Assembly: GCF_915070105.1 (NCBI RefSeq)
Contig: NZ_CAJZFJ010000061.1
Span: forward strand, 1-13,098
Reading direction: 5' to 3'
DNA length: 13,098 nucleotides
Source: an uncultured Porphyromonas sp.
GTDB taxonomy: Bacteria > Bacteroidota > Bacteroidia > Bacteroidales > Porphyromonadaceae
Of the stretch, positions 1 through 7,049 are shown in pieces. The position numbers and the translations under genes are program-made. How positions within the stretch are numbered: the first letter of the stretch is position 1; every line of letters begins with the position of its first letter. A model generated the notes under the pieces. It was not told the DNA's origin, did not search any database, and saw nothing but the letters and a program-made list of their open reading frames with translations.

Positions 1-52
1 GTGTACACAACTGTATACCCACGTGTACACAACTGTATACACGCGTGTACAC
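1..52. repeat. 22-base-period array of palindromic units (left)
   Basis: The array consists of the 8-base palindrome GTRTAYAC arranged in pairs with a 2-base gap, giving 18-base dyad units separated by the 4-base spacer AACT. A half unit occupies 1-8 (GTGTACAC, cut by the window). A full unit occupies 13-30, with one degenerate half, and another occupies 35-52. The half-site spacing is 10 bases and the unit period is 22, so successive units fall on nearly the same face of the helix. Units differ mainly by transitions that keep the alternating purine-pyrimidine palindrome. The array could be a protein-binding array or simply a minisatellite. Confidence 0.9.
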
Positions 53-219
53 TACATCGCTCTAAGTATCTCCTCTCTAGGGCTCGCTCGTATGTCTATT
101 CCTTGGGGATAATACGTAGGATCTTTAGTGGTGGGCTAAGGCTCCCTAGGATATGAAATAATCCCCCCGAAGATCCAAAGGCAGGAGTGTGCGAGCGAGA
201 TCATACGTCGGCCCTGCTC
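1..219 (-). repeat. Dispersed repeat element, left copy (reverse orientation, cut by window edge)
   Basis: This is the inverted counterpart of 10253-10477. Read on the minus strand it aligns colinearly with that copy. Matching blocks (this copy / other copy) are: CTGCTC 214-219 / 10253-10258; GAGATC 197-202 / 10265-10270; CCAAAG 175-180 / 10288-10293; ATAATCC 158-164 / 10304-10310; CTAAGGCTC 136-144 / 10326-10334; 105-115 matching 10355-10365 at 10 of 11 bases; GCTCGTATG 86-94 / 10376-10384; CGCTCTAAGTAT 58-69 / 10399-10410, which is 12 of 12; and then the palindromic array. Block order and spacing agree throughout. It also holds internal inverted repeats, for example 83-90 with 192-199 and 119-125 with 170-176. 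The element may continue upstream of base 1. The alignment was done by eye; I found no boundary duplication and no coding capacity. Confidence 0.8.
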
Positions 220-454
220 CACACCTTTACCTTGCACTCTGCCTTCTCCCTTTCACACAATATCTAGTTTGATTATTCGCTCGCCCCACCACACATAGTC
301 CTACCCACCATCTGCGAGACCACATATAGGGGGCATCGCCACCCTGCCCCCCTCTACTTGACATAGGAAGATACTCCACCCTCACTCTCACAAACAGCTC
401 ATACATAGAGATAAAGAGAATGAACACCCCTACCACCCAAACTCTCAGTATCGA

Positions 455-500
455 ACATACCGAGAGGGGGTTAGAGGACATACCGAGAAGGCAACATAGG
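455..500. repeat. Two-copy degenerate 23-base tandem repeat
   Basis: The 11-base word ACATACCGAGA occurs at 455-465 and again at 478-488. The two 23-base units (455-477 and 478-500) agree at about 17 of 23 positions by eye. The second unit runs directly into the 5' arm of the long stem-loop that follows. Function is unknown. Confidence 0.5.
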
Positions 501-560
501 ACTCGGTAAGAGCGCACCCGTCACCTATGTAAGGTGATGGAAGCGTTCTTACCAAGTCCT
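498..560. other. Long stem-loop, possible structured RNA or repeat
   Basis: Bases 498-515 pair with 543-560 over 18 positions with one mismatch and one potential G-U pair. Inside the loop a second perfect stem forms (TCACCT 521-526 with AGGTGA 532-537). The pairing is much longer than expected by chance in an intergenic region. No run of T follows on either strand, so it is not a classical terminator. It could be part of a small RNA, a processed leader or a decayed palindromic repeat. Confidence 0.5.
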
Positions 561-610
561 CTCTAGCGCTCTCAATATCTCTATGATTGCCCCCTCGGGA
601 AGAGCCCTAC

Positions 611-741
611 ATACCCGCCTGCTAGGGTATCTGATGGGTATCACGAAGGGTTGTCTCTAGGACTCATGAGTCCTGCCGGAGGGACAAGAGTAAGAGCTCC
701 ACTGGTATAGGCACCTAGTACGACAGAGTACTTGGAGGCTT
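611..741. other. Series of three consecutive hairpins
   Basis: Three hairpins follow one another closely. The first is ATACCC 611-616 with GGGTAT 625-630. The second is a perfect 14-base palindrome, GGACTCATGAGTCC at 660-673, enclosed by an outer stem (651-658 with 680-687, one G-U). The third is a stem built on AGTAC/GTACT around 711-730, with outer CTCCA/TGGAG pairing at its flanks. Together with the stem at 498-560 this gives a nearly continuous structured stretch of about 240 bases. It may be a non-coding RNA or remnants of mobile repeats; nothing decides between these. Confidence 0.4.
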
Positions 742-785
742 CCCAAAAGTAGCTTATGTGGCTAGGTGATTAGGCTTGTTTAGCT

Positions 786-793
786 TATCTTTG
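786..793 (+). promoter_or_regulatory. Candidate Bacteroidetes -7 box upstream of the DUF4919-recJ-recQ unit
   Basis: TATCTTTG matches the Bacteroidetes -7 consensus TAnnTTTG exactly. No clear -33 TTG element lies at the usual distance upstream, so support is limited. Transcription from here would give a leader of about 200 bases before the start codon at 1000. Confidence 0.3.
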
Positions 794-873
794 TAGGGCT
801 GACCTCCAATGTCCTAGGGGCATTAGATATAGTATCTATACGATGAGATCAGTAGTACTCGTTTTGATTAGGT

Positions 874-921
874 GATAGTGGTAACCCTATCTGTAGCCTT
901 ACCTATTGGATGAGGTTACCA
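874..921 (+). promoter_or_regulatory. Two mutually exclusive hairpins in the leader of the DUF4919 gene
   Basis: GATAG 874-878 can pair with CTATC 887-891 around the loop TGGTAACC. That same loop sequence (879-886) is a perfect 8-base complement of GGTTACCA (914-921). The two pairings exclude each other, as in attenuators or riboswitch switching regions. No known riboswitch class was recognised, and chance remains possible. Confidence 0.25.
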
Positions 922-999
922 TCTCTAGGCAATGAGGGTGAGAGTGCCCTCTGAGTGTGCCTAGTCACACCTAGTATTATAGAAAGTGAAGACTGTAGA

Positions 1000-1872
1000 A
1001 TGAAACCAATATATTCGAAGATAGCCCTACTAGTCGTAGGCCTAGGAGTAGCGTTTACCCCACCTCTATATGGCAGCTCAGCCCCTCGTCGCAAGAAGAC
1101 CAAGACGACGAAGAGCAGTAGCAAGACTAGCAGTTCGTCTAAGAAAGGCAAGGGGAGCTCCTCCCGCAAGAGTTCTCGCAGTCGCCGTGGCTCCCGAGCT
1201 CGTGTGTACATGCCCACAGCGGAGCAACTAGAGCAGATGCGCCTCGACAGCATCCGTCTACGTACAGGTGGCGCAGAGCCCATACGCCAAGCCAGCCAGC
1301 AGACCACCCAGCAGATGGAGCTACTGGCGACACGTTTCCGCCAAGCAGATAGTACTCTGACACGCTCTGAGATCAAGGAGCTATACTTCGCCACAGATGA
1401 ACGTGCCGACACGGAGTCCTTCCTCAACAAGATCGAGCGAGAGGCCGATGAGCTGATCAATCAGAAGAAGCTATCAGAGGCTCTACAGGTCGTACAGCAG
1501 GGACTATGGCGCACACCGACACATATCGGGCTGATCAAGCGTGCCTGTGACCTATCCCTACATCTGAAGAGCAATCGCTTCGACAGCTATATGTACCAGC
1601 TAGTAGAGCTCCTCAGTATGCTTGCCCATACGGGTGGGAATACCCTCACGAGAGAGAAGGCTGTATCGGTACGCTCTGCCTCCGACGCTCTCCTCTTCGA
1701 GATCCACTGGAACGAGACCCCCCGTGAGGACATTCTCTCTACCCGTGAGGAGAAGGTAGATGGCAAGACCTACAGCATCATCACCATCAGGACAGGTAAG
1801 GGCCGTGAGGATCACTACTACCTCCTGAGCTCTACCTCTGCATCTGCTACACCTCGTACCACAGCTCGGTAA
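1000..1872 (+). CDS. Secreted DUF4919-like protein with basic Ser/Lys/Arg tract
   Basis: The product is a 290-residue exported protein of unknown function. I chose ATG 1000 over the upstream ATG 955 because it starts directly with a signal peptide: K2 and K7, then the hydrophobic stretch I8-F19, with likely cleavage near G25-A28. Residues 28-68 are low-complexity Ser, Lys and Arg with almost no acidic residues. The C-terminal part (from about residue 70) has the pattern RF-x2-ADSTLT-x-SE-x4-YFA, then a helical stretch and a final strand-rich segment, which resembles the Bacteroidetes family DUF4919. The family assignment is from recalled pattern, not a search. The gene ends 15 bases before recJ, so the two are probably co-transcribed, although no functional link is evident. 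The basic tract might bind nucleic acid, LPS or peptidoglycan in the periplasm; that is speculation. Confidence 0.75.
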   Translation: MKPIYSKIALLVVGLGVAFTPPLYGSSAPRRKKTKTTKSSSKTSSSSKKGKGSSSRKSSRSRRGSRARVYMPTAEQLEQMRLDSIRLRTGGAEPIRQASQQTTQQMELLATRFRQADSTLTRSEIKELYFATDERADTESFLNKIEREADELINQKKLSEALQVVQQGLWRTPTHIGLIKRACDLSLHLKSNRFDSYMYQLVELLSMLAHTGGNTLTREKAVSVRSASDALLFEIHWNETPREDILSTREEKVDGKTYSIITIRTGKGREDHYYLLSSTSASATPRTTAR

Positions 1873-1887
1873 CCAAACAAATAGACG

Positions 1888-3648
1888 ATGAAGCCTAGGC
1901 GGTGGGTACTCCGCTCCTATACGGAGCATGAGCAAGAGCTAGCGGCAAGTCTCACGCAGCAGCTGGGGCTATACCCTGCTGTGGGACGACTACTCGTGGC
2001 ACGAGGGATCGGGACACCAGCAGAGGCAGAGGGCTTCCTCCATCCTTCGCTAGAGGCTCTGCACGACCCGTTGCTCATGCAGGATATGCCCCTAGCGCTC
2101 GATCGACTCGAGCAGGCGATCAGTCGTGGGGAGCGCATCCTCATCTACGGAGATTACGACGTCGATGGGACGACCGCTGTCGCCCTACTCTATCGCTACC
2201 TACGCTCACACTGTCTCTCAGAGGATCACCTCGCCTACTATATCCCAGACCGATATGAGGAGGGCTATGGTATCACGAGGCAAGGGATAGACTATGCCCA
2301 CAGCATCGGAGCTGGACTGATCATATCGGTAGATACGGGTATCAAGGCACATGAGGAGATCCGCTATGCCCGAGAGCTAGGCATGGACTTCATCATCTGT
2401 GATCACCATACCCCCGATCCCCATCTCCCCGCTGCGACGGCCATCCTCAACCCCAAGAGACAGGACAATACCTACCCCTTCACTGACCTATCGGGGTGTG
2501 GGGTTGCCTTCAAGTTCATGCAGGGATTGGCACTGCGCCGCTCCTTACCCTTCGACACCCTCCTACCCCTACTGGAGCTACTCGTGCTAAGCATTGCTCA
2601 GGATCGTGTACCCATCCTAGGGGAGAATAGGATCCTCACCTACCACGGACTACGCCAGCTGAATAGCTCCCCCTCCATAGGCATCTCCTACCTCATGAAG
2701 CAGGGCAAGATACGCCCCGATCACGTAGATATGGCTAGCATATACTACGAGCTAGGGCCACGTATCAATGCCGCGGGCAGGATGGCTCATGGGGCAGAGT
2801 CCGTGAAGCTCCTCATCGCAGAGGATCAGCAGGTCGCCGAGAGGCAGAGTGCGATCCTAGATGGATACAACCGCCAACGCCAAGACCTAGACCAGGAGAT
2901 GACCAAGCAGGCACTAGAGCTCGTCAGTGCCCATCCCGAACTCCTACAGCAGAGAATACTCGTCCTCTATGACCCCGACTGGAACAAGGGAGTGATGGGA
3001 ATCGTCGCTGCACGGCTAGCAGACAGACTGCACCGCCCCGTGATCATCTTCGCCCGCAGTGGGGACTATCTCTCTGGCTCAGCCCGTTCATACGGAGGCT
3101 ATGACCTCTATCAGGCTGTACAGAACTGTCGGGATAGCCTACAGAGCTTCGGGGGGCACATGTATGCTATTGGGATGACCCTACTACCCGAGCATCTTGA
3201 TTCCTTCCGCTCACAGCTTGAGCAGTATGCCCTGACCAGCCCAAGTGGAGAGGTAGAGACGACTCCTACGCTGCAGATAGATACCTGCCTAGAGGCACAA
3301 GAGATCTCGAGGAGCTTACTGAGACAGATCGAGTCCCTATCTCCCTTCGGGATGGGGAATGAACGACCTGTCTTCCTCACAGAGCATCTTCGGGATGCTG
3401 GAGGCACACGTGCCGTAGGGAAGTGCGACCAGCACCTTAGCCTACGAGTAACAGACTACTACCAGCGCATCCGCCCCATCCACGGCTTCGCACTAGGGAA
3501 GGCATCCTATCTGCCGAAGTTGATACGACACGAAGCCTTCGCCCTATGCTATGAGCTAGAGGATAACGACTTCTATACCCAGTCCTTCCTACAGCTACGA
3601 GTGAAGGACCTATGTCTGGAGAGCGAGCTCCCAGAGCGACTACGCTAA
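1888..3648 (+). CDS. recJ: Single-stranded-DNA-specific exonuclease RecJ
   Basis: RecJ degrades single-stranded DNA 5' to 3' in recombinational repair (RecF pathway), mismatch repair and base-excision repair, using divalent metal. The 586-residue length is normal for the family. The DHH domain shows the metal-binding DYDVDGT motif at residues 89-95 and DHH at 172-174. The DHHA1 domain carries the GGH signature at 422-424, followed by MYAIG rather than the commoner xxAAG. The C-terminal part (from about 470) corresponds to the OB-fold DNA-binding region. The start MKPRRWVLRSYTE matches the usual beginning of Bacteroidetes RecJ. It follows the DUF4919 gene by 15 bases and precedes recQ by 45 bases; in E. 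coli RecQ and RecJ act together to resect DNA at stalled forks and gaps, so the pairing makes functional sense. Confidence 0.97.
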   Translation: MKPRRWVLRSYTEHEQELAASLTQQLGLYPAVGRLLVARGIGTPAEAEGFLHPSLEALHDPLLMQDMPLALDRLEQAISRGERILIYGDYDVDGTTAVALLYRYLRSHCLSEDHLAYYIPDRYEEGYGITRQGIDYAHSIGAGLIISVDTGIKAHEEIRYARELGMDFIICDHHTPDPHLPAATAILNPKRQDNTYPFTDLSGCGVAFKFMQGLALRRSLPFDTLLPLLELLVLSIAQDRVPILGENRILTYHGLRQLNSSPSIGISYLMKQGKIRPDHVDMASIYYELGPRINAAGRMAHGAESVKLLIAEDQQVAERQSAILDGYNRQRQDLDQEMTKQALELVSAHPELLQQRILVLYDPDWNKGVMGIVAARLADRLHRPVIIFARSGDYLSGSARSYGGYDLYQAVQNCRDSLQSFGGHMYAIGMTLLPEHLDSFRSQLEQYALTSPSGEVETTPTLQIDTCLEAQEISRSLLRQIESLSPFGMGNERPVFLTEHLRDAGGTRAVGKCDQHLSLRVTDYYQRIRPIHGFALGKASYLPKLIRHEAFALCYELEDNDFYTQSFLQLRVKDLCLESELPERLR

Positions 3649-3693
3649 GCCGCTTCCCCCCTCCTAGAGAGGATAGAATATACCAGAGCAAGC

Positions 3694-5799
3694 ATGAGTG
3701 ACGAAGAGCAGGAGATCATAGAGGCAGAGGGGGAGGATATAGACGCCCTACTCTCCTCCGAAGAACTAACACCAGAGGATACGACTGATCATATGCTCTG
3801 GCCCGAGGATCTTTTCGATCTACTCACGACACCTACCTCCGCCATCACTCCTGGGCATGATCCTCGGCCTGGAGTAGCGGATGCTGACCTTAGCCCTGAG
3901 GAAGTGCTGGAGCGCTACTGGGGCTATACTTCCTTTCGTCCCCTACAGCGAGATCTCATCGAGTCTGTCTTACAGGGCAAGGACACACTAGGGCTACTCC
4001 CCACGGGAGGAGGTAAGAGCATCATCTTCCAAGTACCGGGACTTATGCTCCCCGGGCTCACGCTAGTCATTACCCCTCTGATCGCCCTCATGAAGGATCA
4101 AGTAGATAGACTCCGGGCACAGGGCATACGAGCGACAGCCATTCATTCAGGGATGTCCTCGGAGCGAGTCCGCTCGGCACTAGATAATTGTCTGTATGGT
4201 CGCTACAAGTTCCTCTATATCTCTCCTGAGCGCCTAGGCTCTACCCTCTTCCGCACATGGCTAACGGAGCTCGACATATCGCTCGTCGTGGTAGACGAGT
4301 GCCACTGCGTCTGTCAGTGGGGCTATGACTTCCGCCCCTCCTACCTAGACATCCCGATCATACGTCAGGAGCTAAGCGAGGTGCCTATGCTCGCTCTCAC
4401 AGCCACCGCCACAGAGGCGGTAGTGGAGGATATCATCCGAGAGCTAGCCTTCCGCCCTGGCTATACCTCACTCAAGAAGAGCTTCTCTCGCCCTAACCTC
4501 TCCTACTCCATACGCCTCTACGATGACAAGTCTGCTATGATGCGCCATATCCTCAGTCGTGTAGAGGGTTCTACGATCGTCTACTGCCGCAATAGGGATA
4601 TGACACGTCAGATAGCAGAGGAGCTGAATGCCGTAGGAGTAAGTGCCACCCACTACCACGCAGGTCTGACCTATCAGGAGCGTGAGCTCCGTCAGGCTCG
4701 TTGGATGCGTGATGAGATACGTGTCATGGTCGCCACGAATGCCTTCGGGATGGGGATCGATAAGCCAGACGTGCGTCTAGTCATTCACATGACTGTACCC
4801 ACCTCACTAGAGGAGTACTTTCAGGAGGCCGGGCGTGCAGGACGAGATGGGGGACAGTCCTATGCTGTAATGATCGTCTCCAGCTCTGATGATCAGACCT
4901 TAGTGCGTAGACTACGCGATACCTTCCCCGAGCTGTCCTACGTACGCCATGTGTATGACCAGATGTGCAACTTCCTCTCCATCGGGGAGGGAGAGGGGCT
5001 AGAGCGCACCTACGACTTCGACATAGAGCTCTTCATACGTCGCTTCCGTATGAGACCGATTCAGACCCGTCATGCCATAGAGATTATGCAACTCTCTGGA
5101 TGGCTAGACTACCACGATGATGATAGTCGCTCTAGGCTGAAGTTCCTCATTCCCAGCTCTCGGCTCTACGAGCAGAGTGTACGCCCTGATGACTTGATCC
5201 GTGCTATACTTCGCTCCTACACGGGACTCTTCGCAGACTACGTCACCATCAGCGAGATCGACCTAGCACAGCTCACGGGCTATACTACAGATGAGGTATA
5301 CCTATTCCTACTGGATCTCACCATGAAGGGGATCCTACATTACATACCACAGAAGAAGATCCCTCGGGTGTTCTTCCATATCCGTCGTGAAGAGAGCAGA
5401 CACCTCAGGATCCCCTATGAGGCCTATCAGCAGAGACTAGAGCGGATGAGCGAACGTATAGGGGCGATGCGAACCTATATAGGGACAGATGACCTCTGCC
5501 GCTCACGGATGCTATTGGGATACTTCGGAGAGGTATCGAGTAGCCCCTGTGGAGCCTGTGATGTCTGTCTCAAGAAGCACCCCTCGGGGCTAACGCAGCA
5601 TATAGTAGATGAGGTCAAGGTACAGCTAGATAAGCTCTTCCTCACTACAGACCTTCCCAGCTACCCTCTAGCCTCGCTCGTGGATGCCCTCCCCTTCCAT
5701 CCTCTGGATGTAGCGAAGGCTGTACGCTTCTGGGCGGGAGAGCTAGAGGATGCCTTTATTCTAGACGGCCCCCACCTACGCAGGACGCTCGACAAGTAG
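3694..5799 (+). CDS. recQ: RecQ-family ATP-dependent DNA helicase
   Basis: This 3'-to-5' superfamily 2 DNA helicase unwinds duplexes and supplies single strands for RecJ or RecA. The order of parts in its 701 residues is: an acidic, probably disordered N-terminal extension (about 1-65); motif 0 (FRPLQ); Walker A with GGGKS ending at S109 (K108); the DEAD-type box as DECH at 201-204; and motif VI QEAGRAGRDG at 377-386. The Cys4 zinc module is complete: C602, C619, C622 and C625 in the pattern CRSRMLLGYFGE...CGACDVC. In E. coli RecQ this cluster directly follows the helicase core, whereas here about 200 residues intervene, including a winged-helix-like segment (HAIEIMQLSGWLDYH). No HRDC domain is apparent after the zinc module. 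This architecture suggests a Bacteroidetes subtype distinct from canonical RecQ. Confidence 0.93.
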   Translation: MSDEEQEIIEAEGEDIDALLSSEELTPEDTTDHMLWPEDLFDLLTTPTSAITPGHDPRPGVADADLSPEEVLERYWGYTSFRPLQRDLIESVLQGKDTLGLLPTGGGKSIIFQVPGLMLPGLTLVITPLIALMKDQVDRLRAQGIRATAIHSGMSSERVRSALDNCLYGRYKFLYISPERLGSTLFRTWLTELDISLVVVDECHCVCQWGYDFRPSYLDIPIIRQELSEVPMLALTATATEAVVEDIIRELAFRPGYTSLKKSFSRPNLSYSIRLYDDKSAMMRHILSRVEGSTIVYCRNRDMTRQIAEELNAVGVSATHYHAGLTYQERELRQARWMRDEIRVMVATNAFGMGIDKPDVRLVIHMTVPTSLEEYFQEAGRAGRDGGQSYAVMIVSSSDDQTLVRRLRDTFPELSYVRHVYDQMCNFLSIGEGEGLERTYDFDIELFIRRFRMRPIQTRHAIEIMQLSGWLDYHDDDSRSRLKFLIPSSRLYEQSVRPDDLIRAILRSYTGLFADYVTISEIDLAQLTGYTTDEVYLFLLDLTMKGILHYIPQKKIPRVFFHIRREESRHLRIPYEAYQQRLERMSERIGAMRTYIGTDDLCRSRMLLGYFGEVSSSPCGACDVCLKKHPSGLTQHIVDEVKVQLDKLFLTTDLPSYPLASLVDALPFHPLDVAKAVRFWAGELEDAFILDGPHLRRTLDK

Positions 5800-5814
5800 T
5801 CTCCCCCATCCCCT

Positions 5815-5840
5815 CCCTCTCCCTTATCTAAAATAGAGGG
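5815..5840 (+). terminator. Weak hairpin after recQ
   Basis: CCCTCT 5815-5820 pairs with AGAGGG 5835-5840 just after the recQ stop codon. There is no T-run after the 3' arm, so intrinsic termination is only a possibility. Confidence 0.25.
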
Positions 5841-5900
5841 CTCATCGAGGGATGCAAGGCTAGAATATTCCACCGCACCCCAGTACACAGATAAACCTTA

Positions 5901-5975
5901 CTAGGGTGTATTAGTCGGGGATATCGACCACCACACCCTAGCTATTAGTGATAAGAAGTGCCAACTATTCACTAA
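5901..5975 (+). promoter_or_regulatory. Two tandem hairpins and possible -7 box upstream of pheS
   Basis: CTAGGGTGT 5901-5909 pairs perfectly with ACACCCTAG 5933-5941, with a further GTCG/CGAC stem inside. Immediately afterwards TTAGTGA 5945-5951 pairs with TCACTAA 5969-5975. The sequence TAACTTTA (about 5973-5980) is one base off the Bacteroidetes -7 consensus and would place transcription start roughly 15-20 bases before the pheS start codon. In that case the hairpins would lie upstream of the transcript, ending the recQ message or acting as operator-like sites. No T-box signature was seen. Confidence 0.35.
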
Positions 5976-6003
5976 CTTTACGACCCGAAAAAGCGAATAA
6001 CTC

Positions 6004-7023
6004 ATGCAAGAAAGAATACAACAGCTACGTGATCAGGTAGAGGCTCTGACGGCACAGACAGCACAAGAGGTCGAGGATCTTCGTATTAAATATATTAGCA
6101 AGAAGGGGCTTATCTCCCAGCTATTCGACGAATTCAAGACCGTCCCCAATGAGGAAAAGCGACTCGTGGGACAGCAGCTCAATATCCTCAAGGAAGCTAC
6201 CATCGCCAAGATCAATGCCCTAAGAGAGGCACTCTCCTCTTCCAAGGGGGAGGCTGAGGCGATCGACTGGACACGCACGGCCTATCCTGTACGCCTAGGT
6301 ACACGTCACCCTCTGACCCTCGTCCAGCAGGAGATCACCTCGATCTTTGCTCGCCTAGGGTTCGCTATCGCCGAGGGGCCTGAGGTGGAGGATGATGAGC
6401 ATGTATTCTCCCTACTCAACTTTGCAGAGGATCATCCTGCTCGTGATATGCAGGATACCTTCTTCGTGCGCAATACCCCTGACACACTTCTCCGTACCCA
6501 CACCTCGTCGGTACAGACTCGTGCAATGCTCGGGGCGCAACCTCCTATCCGCATTATCTGTCCAGGACGTGTGTACCGTAACGAGGCTATCTCCTATCGC
6601 GCCCACTGCTTCTTCCATCAGGTAGAGGCTCTGTACGTGGATGAGAACGTCTCCTTTGCTGATCTCAAGCAGGTATTGCTCTACTTCGCACAAGAGATGT
6701 TCGGTAGCGAGACTAAGATCCGCCTACGCCCTTCTTACTTCCCCTTCACGGAACCCTCTGCTGAGATGGATATCTCATGTAATATCTGTGGCGGATCAGG
6801 CTGTAACTTCTGTAAGCACACAGGATGGGTAGAGATCCTAGGCTGTGGTATGGTCGATCCTAATGTCCTAGAGAACTGTGGTATCGATAGTCGCAAGTAC
6901 TCTGGCTATGCTCTCGGGATGGGAGTAGAGCGTATCACCAACCTCAAGTATCGAGTAAGTGACCTACGTCTCTTCTCCGAGAATGATGTACGCTTCCTAG
7001 AGCAGTTTCAGGGAGCAGAGTAG
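6004..7023 (+). CDS. pheS: Phenylalanine--tRNA ligase alpha subunit
   Basis: This is the catalytic subunit of the alpha2-beta2 cytoplasmic enzyme that charges tRNA-Phe. The 339-residue length is typical. The N-terminal ~90 residues are a helical, tRNA-binding coiled coil. Class II catalytic features follow: HPL at 102-104, motif 2 GRVYRNEA around residue 189 with FHQVE downstream, and motif 3 GYALGMGVERI at 301-311. A303 corresponds to the E. coli Ala294 position that shapes the amino-acid pocket, so specificity should be normal. Four cysteines, C259, C262, C267 and C270, form a CxxC-x4-CxxC knuckle common in bacterial PheS. pheT is not in this window, so the subunits are encoded apart, as in many Bacteroidetes. 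nth follows after 26 bases. Confidence 0.98.
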   Translation: MQERIQQLRDQVEALTAQTAQEVEDLRIKYISKKGLISQLFDEFKTVPNEEKRLVGQQLNILKEATIAKINALREALSSSKGEAEAIDWTRTAYPVRLGTRHPLTLVQQEITSIFARLGFAIAEGPEVEDDEHVFSLLNFAEDHPARDMQDTFFVRNTPDTLLRTHTSSVQTRAMLGAQPPIRIICPGRVYRNEAISYRAHCFFHQVEALYVDENVSFADLKQVLLYFAQEMFGSETKIRLRPSYFPFTEPSAEMDISCNICGGSGCNFCKHTGWVEILGCGMVDPNVLENCGIDSRKYSGYALGMGVERITNLKYRVSDLRLFSENDVRFLEQFQGAE

Positions 7024-7049
7024 TCGCCCAGTAGCTAGCCGATAGTGTC

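Larger units (their letters stand above)
220..999. other. Non-coding region rich in inverted repeats upstream of the DUF4919 gene
   Basis: No convincing gene is visible on either strand. The open frames here lack family signatures and coincide with hairpins. The region contains a G/C-rich hairpin (GGGGGCA 329-335 with TGCCCCC 345-351), a two-copy 23-base tandem repeat (455-500), a long stem-loop (498-560), a run of further hairpins (611-741), a candidate promoter (786-793) and two overlapping hairpins in the presumed leader of the next gene (874-921). No tRNA, tmRNA, RNase P or SRP RNA signature was recognised. Confidence 0.6.

Noticed and set aside
1..52. CRISPR array
   Set aside because: The repeated unit is an 18-base palindrome with 4-base, near-identical spacers. 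CRISPR spacers are about 25-45 bases and unique, and no cas genes are present.
227..517. Minus-strand 96-codon open frame with a hydrophobic stretch
   Set aside because: It overlaps the G/C-rich hairpin, the tandem repeat and the long stem-loop, shows no family motif, and its composition does not resemble the neighbouring genes.
955..999. Alternative upstream start for the DUF4919 gene
   Set aside because: The 15 extra residues would place acidic and polar sequence ahead of an otherwise normal signal peptide starting at 1000.
1..999. Replication origin
   Set aside because: No cluster of DnaA boxes (TTATNCACA) or AT-rich unwinding region was seen, and dnaA is not in the window.
903..1460. 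Minus-strand 185-codon open frame
   Set aside because: It lies antisense to the DUF4919 gene. Its Ser/Arg/Leu-rich product is what the complement of the Ser/Lys tract would give.
5900..6003. T-box leader for pheS
   Set aside because: No T-box consensus or specifier-loop organisation is present, and T-boxes are not expected in Bacteroidetes.
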